A DNA stretch of 64,000 bases, taken from Flavobacteriaceae bacterium S0862. Lineage in GTDB: Bacteria > Bacteroidota > Bacteroidia > Flavobacteriales > Flavobacteriaceae. The DNA lies in the NCBI GenBank assembly GCA_023015825.1, contig JALKAW010000001.1, positions 310,001-374,000 on the forward strand. The letters run 5' to 3'. This document shows, piece by piece, positions 56,708 to 63,659 of this stretch (position 1 is its first letter; the number at the start of each line of letters is the position of its first letter). The notes under the pieces are model-generated. The model was not told where the DNA came from and searched no databases. It worked only from the letters and a program-made list of their open reading frames with translations. The position numbers and the translations under genes are program-made.

Positions 56708-56886
56708 AAACTATTATTGTCTTGTTTAAAATAAAATACAGCTATTAATATACCAATTATTAGGCCTAACATAGACCCGAACACAATTCCTAATGCAATA
56801 TTATTAAGTACCACTCCAAAAGTTGTGCCTATGCTTGAACCTAATGCGCTGCCTATTGCAATGCTATATGTTTGATTTTTATTCAT
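56704..56886 (-). CDS. Small glycine-zipper membrane protein
   Basis: A 60-residue protein with two transmembrane helices full of small residues (IAIGSALGSSIGTTFGVVL and LGIVFGSMLGLIIGILIAVF), a glycine-zipper arrangement that favours helix packing or oligomerisation in the membrane. It starts 1 bp after the SPFH gene and overlaps the DUF4177 start. It may associate with the SPFH protein; function unknown. Confidence 0.72.
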   Translation of the reverse strand: MNKNQTYSIAIGSALGSSIGTTFGVVLNNIALGIVFGSMLGLIIGILIAVFYFKQDNNSL

Positions 56887-56887
56887 T

Positions 56888-57748
56888 TTAATGATTTAAA
56901 GTGCCTGTATTTAAAACTGGTGATGCATCTTTATCACCACAAAGAATAACCATTAAATTACTAACCATAGCAGCTTTGCGTTCTTCATCTAATTCAACAA
57001 TTTGTTTTTTACCCAATTCTTCAAGAGCCATTTCTACCATACTCACTGCGCCTTCAACAATTTTATGTCGTGCAGCCACAATAGCAGTTGCTTGTTGGCG
57101 TTTTAGCATAGCATTTGCAATTTCTTGTGCATAGGCTAGGTAACCTATACGAGCTTCAAGAACTTCAATACCAGCAATTGATAAACGTTCGTCTATTTCT
57201 TTTTCAAGAGCTTCACTTACTTCATTGACGCTAGAGCGCAACGTAATATCTTCTTTATGACCTTCGTCAGCAAAATTATCGTAAGGATACATACTTGCTA
57301 GTTTACGAACAGCAGCATCTGTTTGTACACGAACAAAGTTTTCAAAATTATCCACATCAAAAGCTGCTTTGTAAGTGTTTTGCACTCTCCATACTAATAT
57401 GGTGCTTATCATTACGGGATTACCAAGTTTGTCGTTTACTTTAAGACGCTCGCTATCAAAGTTGCTCGCTCTTAACGATATTTTCTTTTTTGTATAGAAT
57501 GGATTTATCCAATAAAAGCCATTCTTCTTTACAGTACCAACATATTTTCCAAAAAGTAATAATACTCTCGAATTATTTGGTTGTACCATAATAAATCCTG
57601 GGGCTATAAATATAGCCGCCAATATAGCAAAAGCGAACCATGGTCTATGTGTGGTAATTATTGACACAATACCTCCAATGAACAACAATAGGAACACAAA
57701 TAACATTAGGTAACCGTTAGCTGGGACAATAATTTTCTCTTTTTTCAT
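56888..57748 (-). CDS. SPFH/Band 7 (prohibitin-homology) membrane protein
   Basis: A 286-residue protein with two N-terminal hydrophobic segments (about residues 13-55) and then an SPFH domain: NSRVLLLFGKYVGTVKKNGF, LRASNFDSERLKVNDKLGNP, EVLEARIGYLAYAQEIANAM and a helical tail MLKRQQATAIVAARHKIVEG. SPFH proteins form large rings at membrane microdomains. It is the first gene of a five-gene operon with a glycine-zipper protein, DUF4177, DUF1648 and an Arc-type regulator. Confidence 0.87.
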   Translation of the reverse strand: MKKEKIIVPANGYLMLFVFLLLFIGGIVSIITTHRPWFAFAILAAIFIAPGFIMVQPNNSRVLLLFGKYVGTVKKNGFYWINPFYTKKKISLRASNFDSERLKVNDKLGNPVMISTILVWRVQNTYKAAFDVDNFENFVRVQTDAAVRKLASMYPYDNFADEGHKEDITLRSSVNEVSEALEKEIDERLSIAGIEVLEARIGYLAYAQEIANAMLKRQQATAIVAARHKIVEGAVSMVEMALEELGKKQIVELDEERKAAMVSNLMVILCGDKDASPVLNTGTLNH

Positions 57749-57784
57749 GATATTTAAAATTAAATGATATTAAAATGATATCAT
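57747..57784. promoter_or_regulatory. ATGATAT repeats upstream of the SPFH operon
   Basis: ATGATAT occurs at 57747, 57764 and 57775, the last inside the palindrome ATGATATCAT (57775-57784). The latter two are 11 bp apart, one helical turn. The spacing suits a ribbon-helix-helix regulator, and such a protein is encoded at the end of the operon. Confidence 0.45.
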
Positions 57785-57836
57785 AAAGATATTTAAATAA
57801 ATTTATTTCTCAAAATATTTTCAGATATTAATTTTT

Positions 57837-57852
57837 TGGCATGATGATTGAA
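57837..57852 (+). promoter_or_regulatory. Candidate sigma-54 promoter
   Basis: TGGCATGATGATTGAA matches TGGCACG-N4-TTGCA at 10 of 12 consensus positions with exact spacing; the -12 pair is GA rather than GC. The expected start, near 57862, falls at the 5' arm of the stem-loop that follows. Confidence 0.5.
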
Positions 57853-57859
57853 TAAGTAT

Positions 57860-57969
57860 AATTGTTACTGCATAAGAGTTTTTAAAAGTGTGGTTACTTT
57901 ATAAAACGTAGTAACAATTTTTGGTTGGTTAGTAGAAAAGCCTCGTATCTATCTAGAACGAGGCTTTTT
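57860..57969 (+). ncRNA. Candidate structured small RNA
   Basis: Outer stem AATTGTTACT (57860-57869) with AGTAACAATT (57910-57919), perfect 10 bp. Inside, GTTTT (57878-57882) pairs with AAAAC (57903-57907), continuing with TAAA and GT against ACTTTA through two single-base bulges to the loop GTGGTT. A strong terminator hairpin follows at 57936-57969. No ATG frame lies inside. Sigma-54-like promoter directly upstream. Confidence 0.5.
57936..57969 (+). terminator. Intrinsic terminator
   Basis: AAAGCCTCGT (57937-57946) pairs with ACGAGGCTTT (57958-57967), 11-nt loop, then T. It cannot belong to a protein gene because none lies upstream on this strand. Confidence 0.85.
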
Positions 57970-58107
57970 CATTTTTATAATCAACAAAAGGATTATGTTA
58001 TTAGTGTATTTCATCGATAAATTAACTATTTTAAACGATAAATGTTAAAATTATATGTATTTCATCGAATAAATAGTGTTGTTTAGCGATCTTTTGAATA
58101 TTAATTT

Positions 58108-58255
58108 TACATTTGGTGTGTACTAGAATTTAGTTTTTAGTTCAATGGATTAATTAATTAATATTTGCGTTATGTAATAGAATTAGTGACCCTAAATCTA
58201 TCACCGTAATAAAAAGCAAATAAGAAAGCCGAGGTTGAGGGACCTCGGCTTTTAT
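58108..58255 (+). ncRNA. Possible second non-coding transcript
   Basis: TACATTTG (58108-58115) fits a -7 box, though no -33 TTG stands at the right distance. A transcript from about 58121 would carry no open frame and end at a perfect terminator: AAAGCCGAGGT (58225-58235), loop TGAGGG, ACCTCGGCTTT (58242-58252). Evidence is only promoter-like text plus an ownerless terminator. Confidence 0.35.
58225..58255 (+). terminator. Intrinsic terminator upstream of the dipeptidase gene
   Basis: Eleven-base perfect stem AAAGCCGAGGT/ACCTCGGCTTT with 6-nt loop and T-run, 41 bp before the dipeptidase ATG. It closes a transcript from the non-coding region or attenuates read-through into the gene. Confidence 0.85.
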
Positions 58256-58295
58256 TTTATATTATTGCTTAACTTAGTGGCATTAATAATATGAA

Positions 58296-58967
58296 ATGAA
58301 AAAATTACTAATTATTTTATTGATAAGTTGTACTTGGACATGTACTTCGCAAAATAGACTGCCTAAAGGTTTTGATTATGTACACGATATCATTCCAGAT
58401 ATTCAATTAGAGCTACGTTATTTTGGAAATGATAATTTTATAGGTAAACCTATTGATGGCTATAAAAAGAATGTAGCTATTATGTCCACCGAAGCTATAA
58501 CTGCTTTAAAAAATGTGCAAGATGAATTAAAACAATACAATTTATCTATTAAAATATTCGACGGTTATAGACCGCAAACTGCTGTAAATCATTTTGTCAG
58601 TTGGGCAAAACAATTAAATGATACGGTTAATAAGCAAAAGTTTTACCCAAAAGTAAGAAAAGAACATCTTTTTGAAGAAGGGTATATATCTTCCAAATCT
58701 GGTCATACACGTGGAAGCACAATAGATATGACGTTGATAGATATTATTACAGGTGAAGAATTAGATATGGGAAGTCCTTGGGACTTTTTTGGATCTGAAT
58801 CTTGGGTTGCAAATTTAGAGCTGACTGCTCAGCAAAGAGCTAATAGAATGTTATTGCAAACTATTATGCGTAAACATGGCTTTAAGTATTATACTAAGGA
58901 GTGGTGGCATTTCACGTTGAACAATGAGCCTTTTCCAGATACATATTTTGATTTTCCTGTAAACTAA
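58296..58967 (+). CDS. D-alanyl-D-alanine dipeptidase (VanX/DdpX family, M15D)
   Basis: A 223-residue exported enzyme with a signal peptide (LLIILLISCTWTCTSQ; a lipoprotein cysteine at 12 or 16 is possible). Family motifs: IKIFDGYRPQTAV (about residues 88-100), SKSGHTRGSTIDMTL (about 133-147) with zinc ligands His and Asp, and KEWWHFTL with the catalytic Glu and third zinc His. It splits D-Ala-D-Ala. Without vanH/vanA beside it, it probably serves D-Ala recycling, not glycopeptide resistance. Its stop overlaps the convergent PhzF gene by 4 bp. Confidence 0.9.
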   Translation: MKKLLIILLISCTWTCTSQNRLPKGFDYVHDIIPDIQLELRYFGNDNFIGKPIDGYKKNVAIMSTEAITALKNVQDELKQYNLSIKIFDGYRPQTAVNHFVSWAKQLNDTVNKQKFYPKVRKEHLFEEGYISSKSGHTRGSTIDMTLIDIITGEELDMGSPWDFFGSESWVANLELTAQQRANRMLLQTIMRKHGFKYYTKEWWHFTLNNEPFPDTYFDFPVN

Positions 58968-59752
58968 ATGTCTATAGTTCCTTGAAGATATTTTACTGCT
59001 GTACCTTTTATAAATACACGATTACCAGCAAGTTTGCAAAATAGTTCCCCTTTACGTTCTGAAATTTGAAGTGCATGCAAGTCATTTTTTCCTAATATAT
59101 CTGCCCAAAAAGGTACTAATGTACAATGCGCGGAACCAGTAACAGGGTCTTCAAAAACAGAAGCTCCAGGTGTAAAAAACCTAGACACAAAATCTGAAGC
59201 ATTACCCTTTGCCGTTACAATAATACCACCAGGACTTAAATCAATCTGCTCTAAAATGGAAGTACTTACTTTTAAATTTTGAATATCATTTTCAGTATCA
59301 TAAACCAACACATAATCCCTTGCTTTATAAACTTCAATAGGTTGTACACTTAGTGATTTTGATATAATTTCTGGTAGTTCGGCTTTACTTGGTGGGCGAG
59401 AAGGAAAATTCATCTCTAAAAAACCTTCATTTTTAGACACTATCAATTCGCCACTCAATGTTTGAAAAACTACCGAATCAAAATTATAATCCAAACAATT
59501 TAAAATCACAAAGGCAGAAGCTAAAGTTGCATGACCACAAAGGTCAATTTCAATTTCAGGTGTAAACCAACGCAAATGAAATACATTATCGTGTTTATGA
59601 ATAAAATAGGCAGTTTCTGCAAGATTATTTTCTTTAGCAATATTTAATAATGTTGCATCTGGAAGCCATTGTTTTAAGGGACATACAGCTGCTGGATTTC
59701 CTCCAAACAACTGGTCTGTAAAGGCATCTATTTGAAATATGTCTGTGGTCAT
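58964..59752 (-). CDS. PhzF family isomerase
   Basis: A 262-residue protein of the diaminopimelate-epimerase-like fold. N-terminal QIDAFTDQLFGGNPAAVCPL, the catalytic-region glutamate in NNLAETAYF (about residue 45), LRWFTPEIEIDLCGHATLAS (about 55-74) and FEDPVTGSAHCTLVPFW (about 196-212) are diagnostic. Most PhzF-like proteins outside phenazine clusters have unknown substrates. Its ATG touches the stop of the upstream D-aminoacylase-like gene, so the two are probably co-transcribed and coupled. Confidence 0.9.
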   Translation of the reverse strand: MTTDIFQIDAFTDQLFGGNPAAVCPLKQWLPDATLLNIAKENNLAETAYFIHKHDNVFHLRWFTPEIEIDLCGHATLASAFVILNCLDYNFDSVVFQTLSGELIVSKNEGFLEMNFPSRPPSKAELPEIISKSLSVQPIEVYKARDYVLVYDTENDIQNLKVSTSILEQIDLSPGGIIVTAKGNASDFVSRFFTPGASVFEDPVTGSAHCTLVPFWADILGKNDLHALQISERKGELFCKLAGNRVFIKGTAVKYLQGTIDI

Positions 59753-61425
59753 TAGTTTTCTTTATATCCTGGACCTCTAACTACTTGTCCTGGTAATGCT
59801 CCTGTATGTTCACCATCTTTTAAAACTTGTTCTCCATTTACAAATACATGTACCATTCCAGTTGATAATTGATGAGGTTCGGCAAATGTTGCATGGTCTT
59901 GAATTGTTGAAGGGTCAAATATGGCTAAATCAGCAAAATAACCTTCAGTGAGACTTCCTCTATTTTTAATTTTTAAATTAGTGGCTGGCAGCTTAGTTAG
60001 TTTATAGATGGCTTCTTCTAGCGGAATGACTTTCTCGTCTCTTACATATTTACCTAACACTCTTGAAAAATTACCATATGCTCTAGGGTGCGGATTTGAG
60101 TTTAAAAACAATCCTTCTGGAGCGATGGAACCTGCATCACTTCCAAAGCTCATATAGGGTAACGCTATTTGTTTTTTTACGTTGTCTTCACTCATCAAGA
60201 AATAAACGGTTCCAACACGACTACCATCTGCAATCACTAAGTCCATGGCTGTTTCTTCAGGGTTTTTCCCATGGGTTTTGGCAACTTCAGTTAATGTTTT
60301 TCCTGTATAATGCCTTAAGCTATCGTTACTAAAGCCCACTAATAATAAGTTGTCTGGTGTTCCAGCGGCATACATTAAATTTTCCCATTCATCCGTTGGT
60401 GTGGTCATTTCTTTATAAACACGTTTTCTAATCTCAGGGTCTTTTAGGCGTTCAGCCCATTTAGTATAACCTCCTTCTTGAACCCATGGTGGCATTGAAG
60501 CATCTAAACCTGTTGCTCCAGCTGTATAGGTGTACATATCTGTTGTAATATGCAAACCTGATGCTCTGGCTGAATCAATTTTTTTAACGACAGCGTCAAA
60601 TTTATTCCAGTTATCTTTTCCTGCCATTTTAAGATGGTAAATTTCTGCTCTTATATCTGCTTCGTCAGCAATTCTAATAAGTTCGTCCATGCTTTCTAAT
60701 AAACGATTGCCTTCACTACGCATATGCGAAATATACATACCATCATATTCCGAAGCGACTTTACAAAGTTCAATCAATTCTTCAGTTGAAGAATAAAACG
60801 CTGGTGCATAAATTAAAGACGACCCAACACCAAGTGCACCGTCTTCCATGGCTTCTCTCACCATTTTTTTCATAGATGCCATTTCTTCATTTGTAGGTGG
60901 TCTATCTTCATAACCTATATGATTTACACGAACTGTAGTCGCGCCAATAAAGGATGCGACGTTTGGCGAAACACCTCGTTTTACTAGTGATTGTAAATAT
61001 TCGTCTAGTGTGTTCCAATCAATATCGAATTTTAATTCGCCTTGATTTTCTTGCCATTGTTTCTTTCTGTTTTCTGTAAGTGGTCCCATAGACGAACCTT
61101 CTCCAAAGACTTCTAAAGTAACACCTTGACGAATATCGCTTTGCGATTTACCATCTGCAATCAACGATTCGGTTGCCCAAGAGAGCATATTAATAAACCC
61201 AGGAGCAACCACTAATCCTGTAGCATCAATCTCTATGTTTCCTGTGGCGTTTTTAAGTTCTCCAACAGCAGCAATAGTATCTGCATTAATACCAACACTA
61301 CCTGTGTAAGTCGCATTGCCTGAGCCATCAGCAATCGTGCCATTTTTTATTAAAACATCGTAATTAGTAGGAGAGGAGCAACTGCTAATTACTATTAGCA
61401 ATAGAAGGAATTTAATAGATTTCAT
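59752..61425 (-). CDS. N-acyl-D-amino-acid deacylase / D-aminoacylase family lipoprotein
   Basis: A 557-residue amidohydrolase with a lipoprotein signal (LLLIVISSCSS, Cys16). After an N-terminal beta domain (DVLIKNGTIADGSGNATYTG) come GLVVAPGFINMLSWATESLI, where the usual H-x-H of the metal site is replaced by N-M-L, then IYHLKMAGKDNW and HITTDMYTYTAG. D-aminoacylases are known to keep an incomplete first metal site, so activity is possible. It would release D-amino acids in the periplasm; overlap with phzF suggests a joint pathway. Confidence 0.85.
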   Translation of the reverse strand: MKSIKFLLLLIVISSCSSPTNYDVLIKNGTIADGSGNATYTGSVGINADTIAAVGELKNATGNIEIDATGLVVAPGFINMLSWATESLIADGKSQSDIRQGVTLEVFGEGSSMGPLTENRKKQWQENQGELKFDIDWNTLDEYLQSLVKRGVSPNVASFIGATTVRVNHIGYEDRPPTNEEMASMKKMVREAMEDGALGVGSSLIYAPAFYSSTEELIELCKVASEYDGMYISHMRSEGNRLLESMDELIRIADEADIRAEIYHLKMAGKDNWNKFDAVVKKIDSARASGLHITTDMYTYTAGATGLDASMPPWVQEGGYTKWAERLKDPEIRKRVYKEMTTPTDEWENLMYAAGTPDNLLLVGFSNDSLRHYTGKTLTEVAKTHGKNPEETAMDLVIADGSRVGTVYFLMSEDNVKKQIALPYMSFGSDAGSIAPEGLFLNSNPHPRAYGNFSRVLGKYVRDEKVIPLEEAIYKLTKLPATNLKIKNRGSLTEGYFADLAIFDPSTIQDHATFAEPHQLSTGMVHVFVNGEQVLKDGEHTGALPGQVVRGPGYKEN

Positions 61426-61530
61426 AATTGGTTGGTTGTTAAAAAATTAAAGTTATGAAAAAAAGAGATCAGTTAGCAGAATTGAATTATGCTTTTATCT
61501 AAGAAACCCATTATTAAGTAGGAAAGACAT

Positions 61531-61577
61531 AAATGTCAAGATGACATTTTTAAAATAAAAAACCTGTCAAATTGTTC
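61531..61577 (+). promoter_or_regulatory. Paired TGTCA-N3-TGACA type sites
   Basis: AAATGTCA-AGA-TGACATTT (61531-61549) is a perfect 8-bp inverted repeat; TGTCA-AAT-TGTTC (61565-61577) is an imperfect second copy 31 bp on, three helical turns. They are about 100 bp above a sigma-54-like element, the normal place for enhancer-binding-protein sites. Confidence 0.5.
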
Positions 61578-61643
61578 ATTATTAGGTGATAAGAGCTTTT
61601 TTTTATGTGAAAATATTCTTAAAATATGCGCTTCTATTCATTT

Positions 61644-61659
61644 TGGTATTTAGTTTGTA
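61644..61659 (+). promoter_or_regulatory. Candidate sigma-54 promoter of hsp20
   Basis: TGGTATTTAGTTTGTA keeps GG-N10-GT and the TTG-A portion of the sigma-54 consensus. It lies 68 bp before the hsp20 ATG. Confidence 0.4.
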
Positions 61660-61685
61660 TGTAATATGTTGAAATCAATAATTGG

Positions 61686-61699
61686 TTTCAAATTTGAAA
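61686..61699. repeat. 14-bp palindrome TTTCAAATTTGAAA
   Basis: Perfect palindrome between the sigma-54-like element and the hsp20 start. Possible operator or leader element. Confidence 0.45.
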
Positions 61700-61726
61700 T
61701 AATGTTTAATTTAAAACTTTGTAATT

Positions 61727-62203
61727 ATGAGCAATTTAGTTAATGTTCCTAAAAACGGAAGTTTAGCAAACACTAATTCAAATGTAAACTTCCCAAGTTT
61801 GTCAAATTGGTTAGATGATATCTTTAATAGAGATCTTCCGTCTGTATTTACTTCAAATTTTAATACAGGTATTTCCATGCCAAAAGTAAATATAGAAGAA
61901 ACAGCTGATGCTTTTATGGTAGATATGGCTGTACCTGGTCTTAAGAAATCTGATTTCCACCTTCATCTTGACAATCAATTATTATTAATATCAACAGAAC
62001 TAAAGGAAGAAAAAGAGCACGAGGAGAAAAATTATACTCGTAGAGAATTTGGATATTCTTCGTTTAAAAGGACTTTTACTTTACCTGAAAGCGTTGATGA
62101 AGATAAGATAGATGCAAGATATAAAGATGGTGTTTTAAGTATTCATTTACCAAAAAAAGAAGAGGCTAAACAAAAGCCAGCCAGAACAATTAAGATTTCA
62201 TAA
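61727..62203 (+). CDS. Small heat shock protein, Hsp20/alpha-crystallin family
   Basis: A 158-residue chaperone. The variable N-terminal arm ends near residue 45, then the alpha-crystallin domain follows (PKVNIEETADAFMVDMAVPG ... RREFGYSSFKRTFTLPESVD ... DGVLSIHLPKKEE) and a C-terminal tail with a TIKIS motif in the place of I-x-I. It binds unfolding proteins without ATP. The upstream region suggests sigma-54-type control. Two small genes of unknown function follow. Confidence 0.95.
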   Translation: MSNLVNVPKNGSLANTNSNVNFPSLSNWLDDIFNRDLPSVFTSNFNTGISMPKVNIEETADAFMVDMAVPGLKKSDFHLHLDNQLLLISTELKEEKEHEEKNYTRREFGYSSFKRTFTLPESVDEDKIDARYKDGVLSIHLPKKEEAKQKPARTIKIS

Positions 62204-62237
62204 TCGTTTCACTAAATTTTGAACTGATGTGTTGAGA

Positions 62238-62261
62238 AGGAGGCTGATTTTTGAGCCTCCT
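62238..62261 (+). terminator. Hairpin after hsp20
   Basis: AGGAGGCT (62238-62245), 8-nt loop, AGCCTCCT (62254-62261). GC-rich stem but only a weak T-run, so it may be a partial terminator or a stabilising 3' hairpin. Confidence 0.55.
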
Positions 62262-62292
62262 CTTAACAACCAGTATTTAATACAATATTATT

Positions 62293-62517
62293 ATGCCTAG
62301 AAAATTTAAACCTGGAGATTGGGTGAAAATAAGAGGACATTTGGATAGTCCCAAAATGGAAGTACTCAAATATGTTTCAAGAAAAAACTCATTAGGTTTA
62401 AAAAATGATGATAGTTATCTAGAATGTATTTGGTATAAAAACGGGGAAAGATATTCAGAAATATTTCACCAAAATAAATTAATAAAATTCATAAAAGCGG
62501 GTTACTTATATGTATAA
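62293..62517 (+). CDS. Small hypothetical protein, possibly YodC/DUF2158-like
   Basis: A 74-residue basic, cytoplasmic protein: FKPGDWVKIRGHLDSPKMEV, then YLECIWYKNGERYSEIFHQN. The pattern F.pGD.V...... spM.V ... C.W...g.... F is like that of the YodC/DUF2158 family, a small SH3-like fold of unknown role. It follows hsp20 by 89 bp, across a weak hairpin, and may be co-induced. Confidence 0.6.
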   Translation: MPRKFKPGDWVKIRGHLDSPKMEVLKYVSRKNSLGLKNDDSYLECIWYKNGERYSEIFHQNKLIKFIKAGYLYV

Positions 62518-62573
62518 TTAAAGGTATTGATGCATGATAAGTCATTAAAAAGTATAACTAAAAATGTAGGATA

Positions 62574-63062
62574 ATGAAAAAGTATATTTTATTTATAACA
62601 GTAGCTTTATTGAGCTTGAGTTGTAATGGACAAAGCATTAAAGCCAAAAAAGAAAATACAAATGAAAAACGAGAATCTATGGCTGAAAAGCCTAACGGGT
62701 CTTGGAAAGTAGATAAAGAGTTTGATGAGAACGGAAATTTAATTAGATATGATAGCATCTATTCTTGGTCTTCCAATAACAGGTTTAATGACTTATTATC
62801 CTTGGATAAAGACAGTTTACTAAAGTCATTTGAATCTAAATTCTCTAGTAGTTTCTCTCATTTCGAAAACCAAGGGTTTGAGGATGTATTTTCTAAAGAT
62901 TCCCTTTTTAGTAAGCGCTTTTTTAACGATGATTTTTTTGGAAGTGATTTTGGAAAAGATTTTATTGATATTGATAAAATAAGACAGCAAATGATTACAA
63001 GACAAAAAAAGTTTTTAGAAAAGTACCAATCTGAATTTATTAAACCTCAGGAAGAAAATTAA
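62574..63062 (+). CDS. Hypothetical lipoprotein
   Basis: A 162-residue protein with a lipoprotein signal (LFITVALLSLSCNG, Cys17). The mature part opens with a charged linker and FDENGNLIRYDSIYSWSS, then phenylalanine- and serine-rich segments (SKFSSSFSHFENQGFEDVFS, FFNDDFFGSDFGKDF) and a C-terminal helix. No family recognised. Located after hsp20 and the YodC-like gene and closed by a terminator, so the three may form one stress-responsive unit. Confidence 0.68.
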   Translation: MKKYILFITVALLSLSCNGQSIKAKKENTNEKRESMAEKPNGSWKVDKEFDENGNLIRYDSIYSWSSNNRFNDLLSLDKDSLLKSFESKFSSSFSHFENQGFEDVFSKDSLFSKRFFNDDFFGSDFGKDFIDIDKIRQQMITRQKKFLEKYQSEFIKPQEEN

Positions 63063-63118
63063 TTAAATTAAAACATATCTATTGATTACCGTGATATTTG
63101 ATTTGTTCTTAAAGTATA

Positions 63119-63156
63119 AAAAAACCGCTTCGATACTTTCGAAACGGTTTTTATTT
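63119..63156. terminator. Terminator after 62574
   Basis: AACCGCTTCGA pairs with TCGAAACGGTT around loop TACTT with one mismatch, flanked by A and T runs (T-rich to the right). It lies between convergent genes and may serve both. Confidence 0.8.
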
Positions 63157-63177
63157 TTTGATTGATTAGGTGGTGTT

Positions 63178-63516
63178 TTATGCGTCAATTGCTTTTTTAG
63201 TTTGCGTATAGCCTATAAATAAGCCAACCCCTGCCATAAAGAAAATAAGCGCTGGATATACTGCATCTGATTCTAAATTAGTATATGAATCTAATAAGGT
63301 TGCAATGAATACACCTAAGCCAATTCCCATTAAAAGAAAAGCAAGATTAATAATAATAACTTTCCAAGATGAGCCTGCACGTTTACCAATATTAAATATA
63401 CTTGCATCTGCTCCTTTTTCGATTAATGCTAATCGTTCTTTGTTTCTTGAAGAAATAAATAAATAAAATACTCCGAAAATCGATCCGAATATAATTGCCA
63501 TTATTGCTACTTCCAT
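63178..63516 (-). CDS. DUF6249-like small membrane protein
   Basis: A 112-residue protein with three hydrophobic segments: an N-terminal helix (MAIIFGSIFGVFYLFIS), then RNKERLALIEKGADASIFNI as the cytoplasmic loop typical of DUF6249, and two further helices (IIINLAFLLMGIGLGVFIAT and ALIFFMAGVGLFIGY). Such proteins commonly accompany ECF sigma-factor genes in flavobacteria; here it is divergent from one. Function unknown. Confidence 0.78.
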   Translation of the reverse strand: MEVAIMAIIFGSIFGVFYLFISSRNKERLALIEKGADASIFNIGKRAGSSWKVIIINLAFLLMGIGLGVFIATLLDSYTNLESDAVYPALIFFMAGVGLFIGYTQTKKAIDA

Positions 63517-63659
63517 AATTGTTTGTTTTTAATTGATTATTTTTAATGTGTTCATAGCTTATGACGACAGCTTTTGAATATTGGTTACAAAAAAATTAAA
63601 ATTTATTTTTTTTCTTAAAAAAGTGTAACCAAATCCATACTTATATAGTCATACTAACA

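Larger units (their letters stand above)
57749..58295. other. 547-bp non-coding region with two terminators
   Basis: No plausible protein gene is seen; the longest plus-strand ATG frame spotted is 17 codons (57995-58048). The region contains the SPFH promoter side, a sigma-54-like element (57837-57852), a stem-loop RNA candidate ending in a terminator (57936-57969), a 13-bp direct repeat TGTATTTCATCGA (58005-58017 and 58056-58068), a TACATTTG promoter-like box (58108-58115) and a second terminator (58225-58255). Confidence 0.7.
61426..61726. other. 301-bp regulatory intergenic region upstream of hsp20
   Basis: No protein gene seen; a 15-codon frame at 61455-61502 is not convincing. It contains paired TGTCA-type sites, a sigma-54-like element and a 14-bp palindrome, listed separately. 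Confidence 0.6.

Noticed and set aside
58296-58967. Glycopeptide resistance locus (vanX)
   Set aside because: No vanH, vanA/B or vanRS genes adjoin; a stand-alone exported dipeptidase fits D-Ala recycling.
61455-61502. 15-codon frame upstream of hsp20 (MKKRDQLAELNYAFI)
   Set aside because: Too short, no start context, and it lies in a regulatory region; no support for translation.
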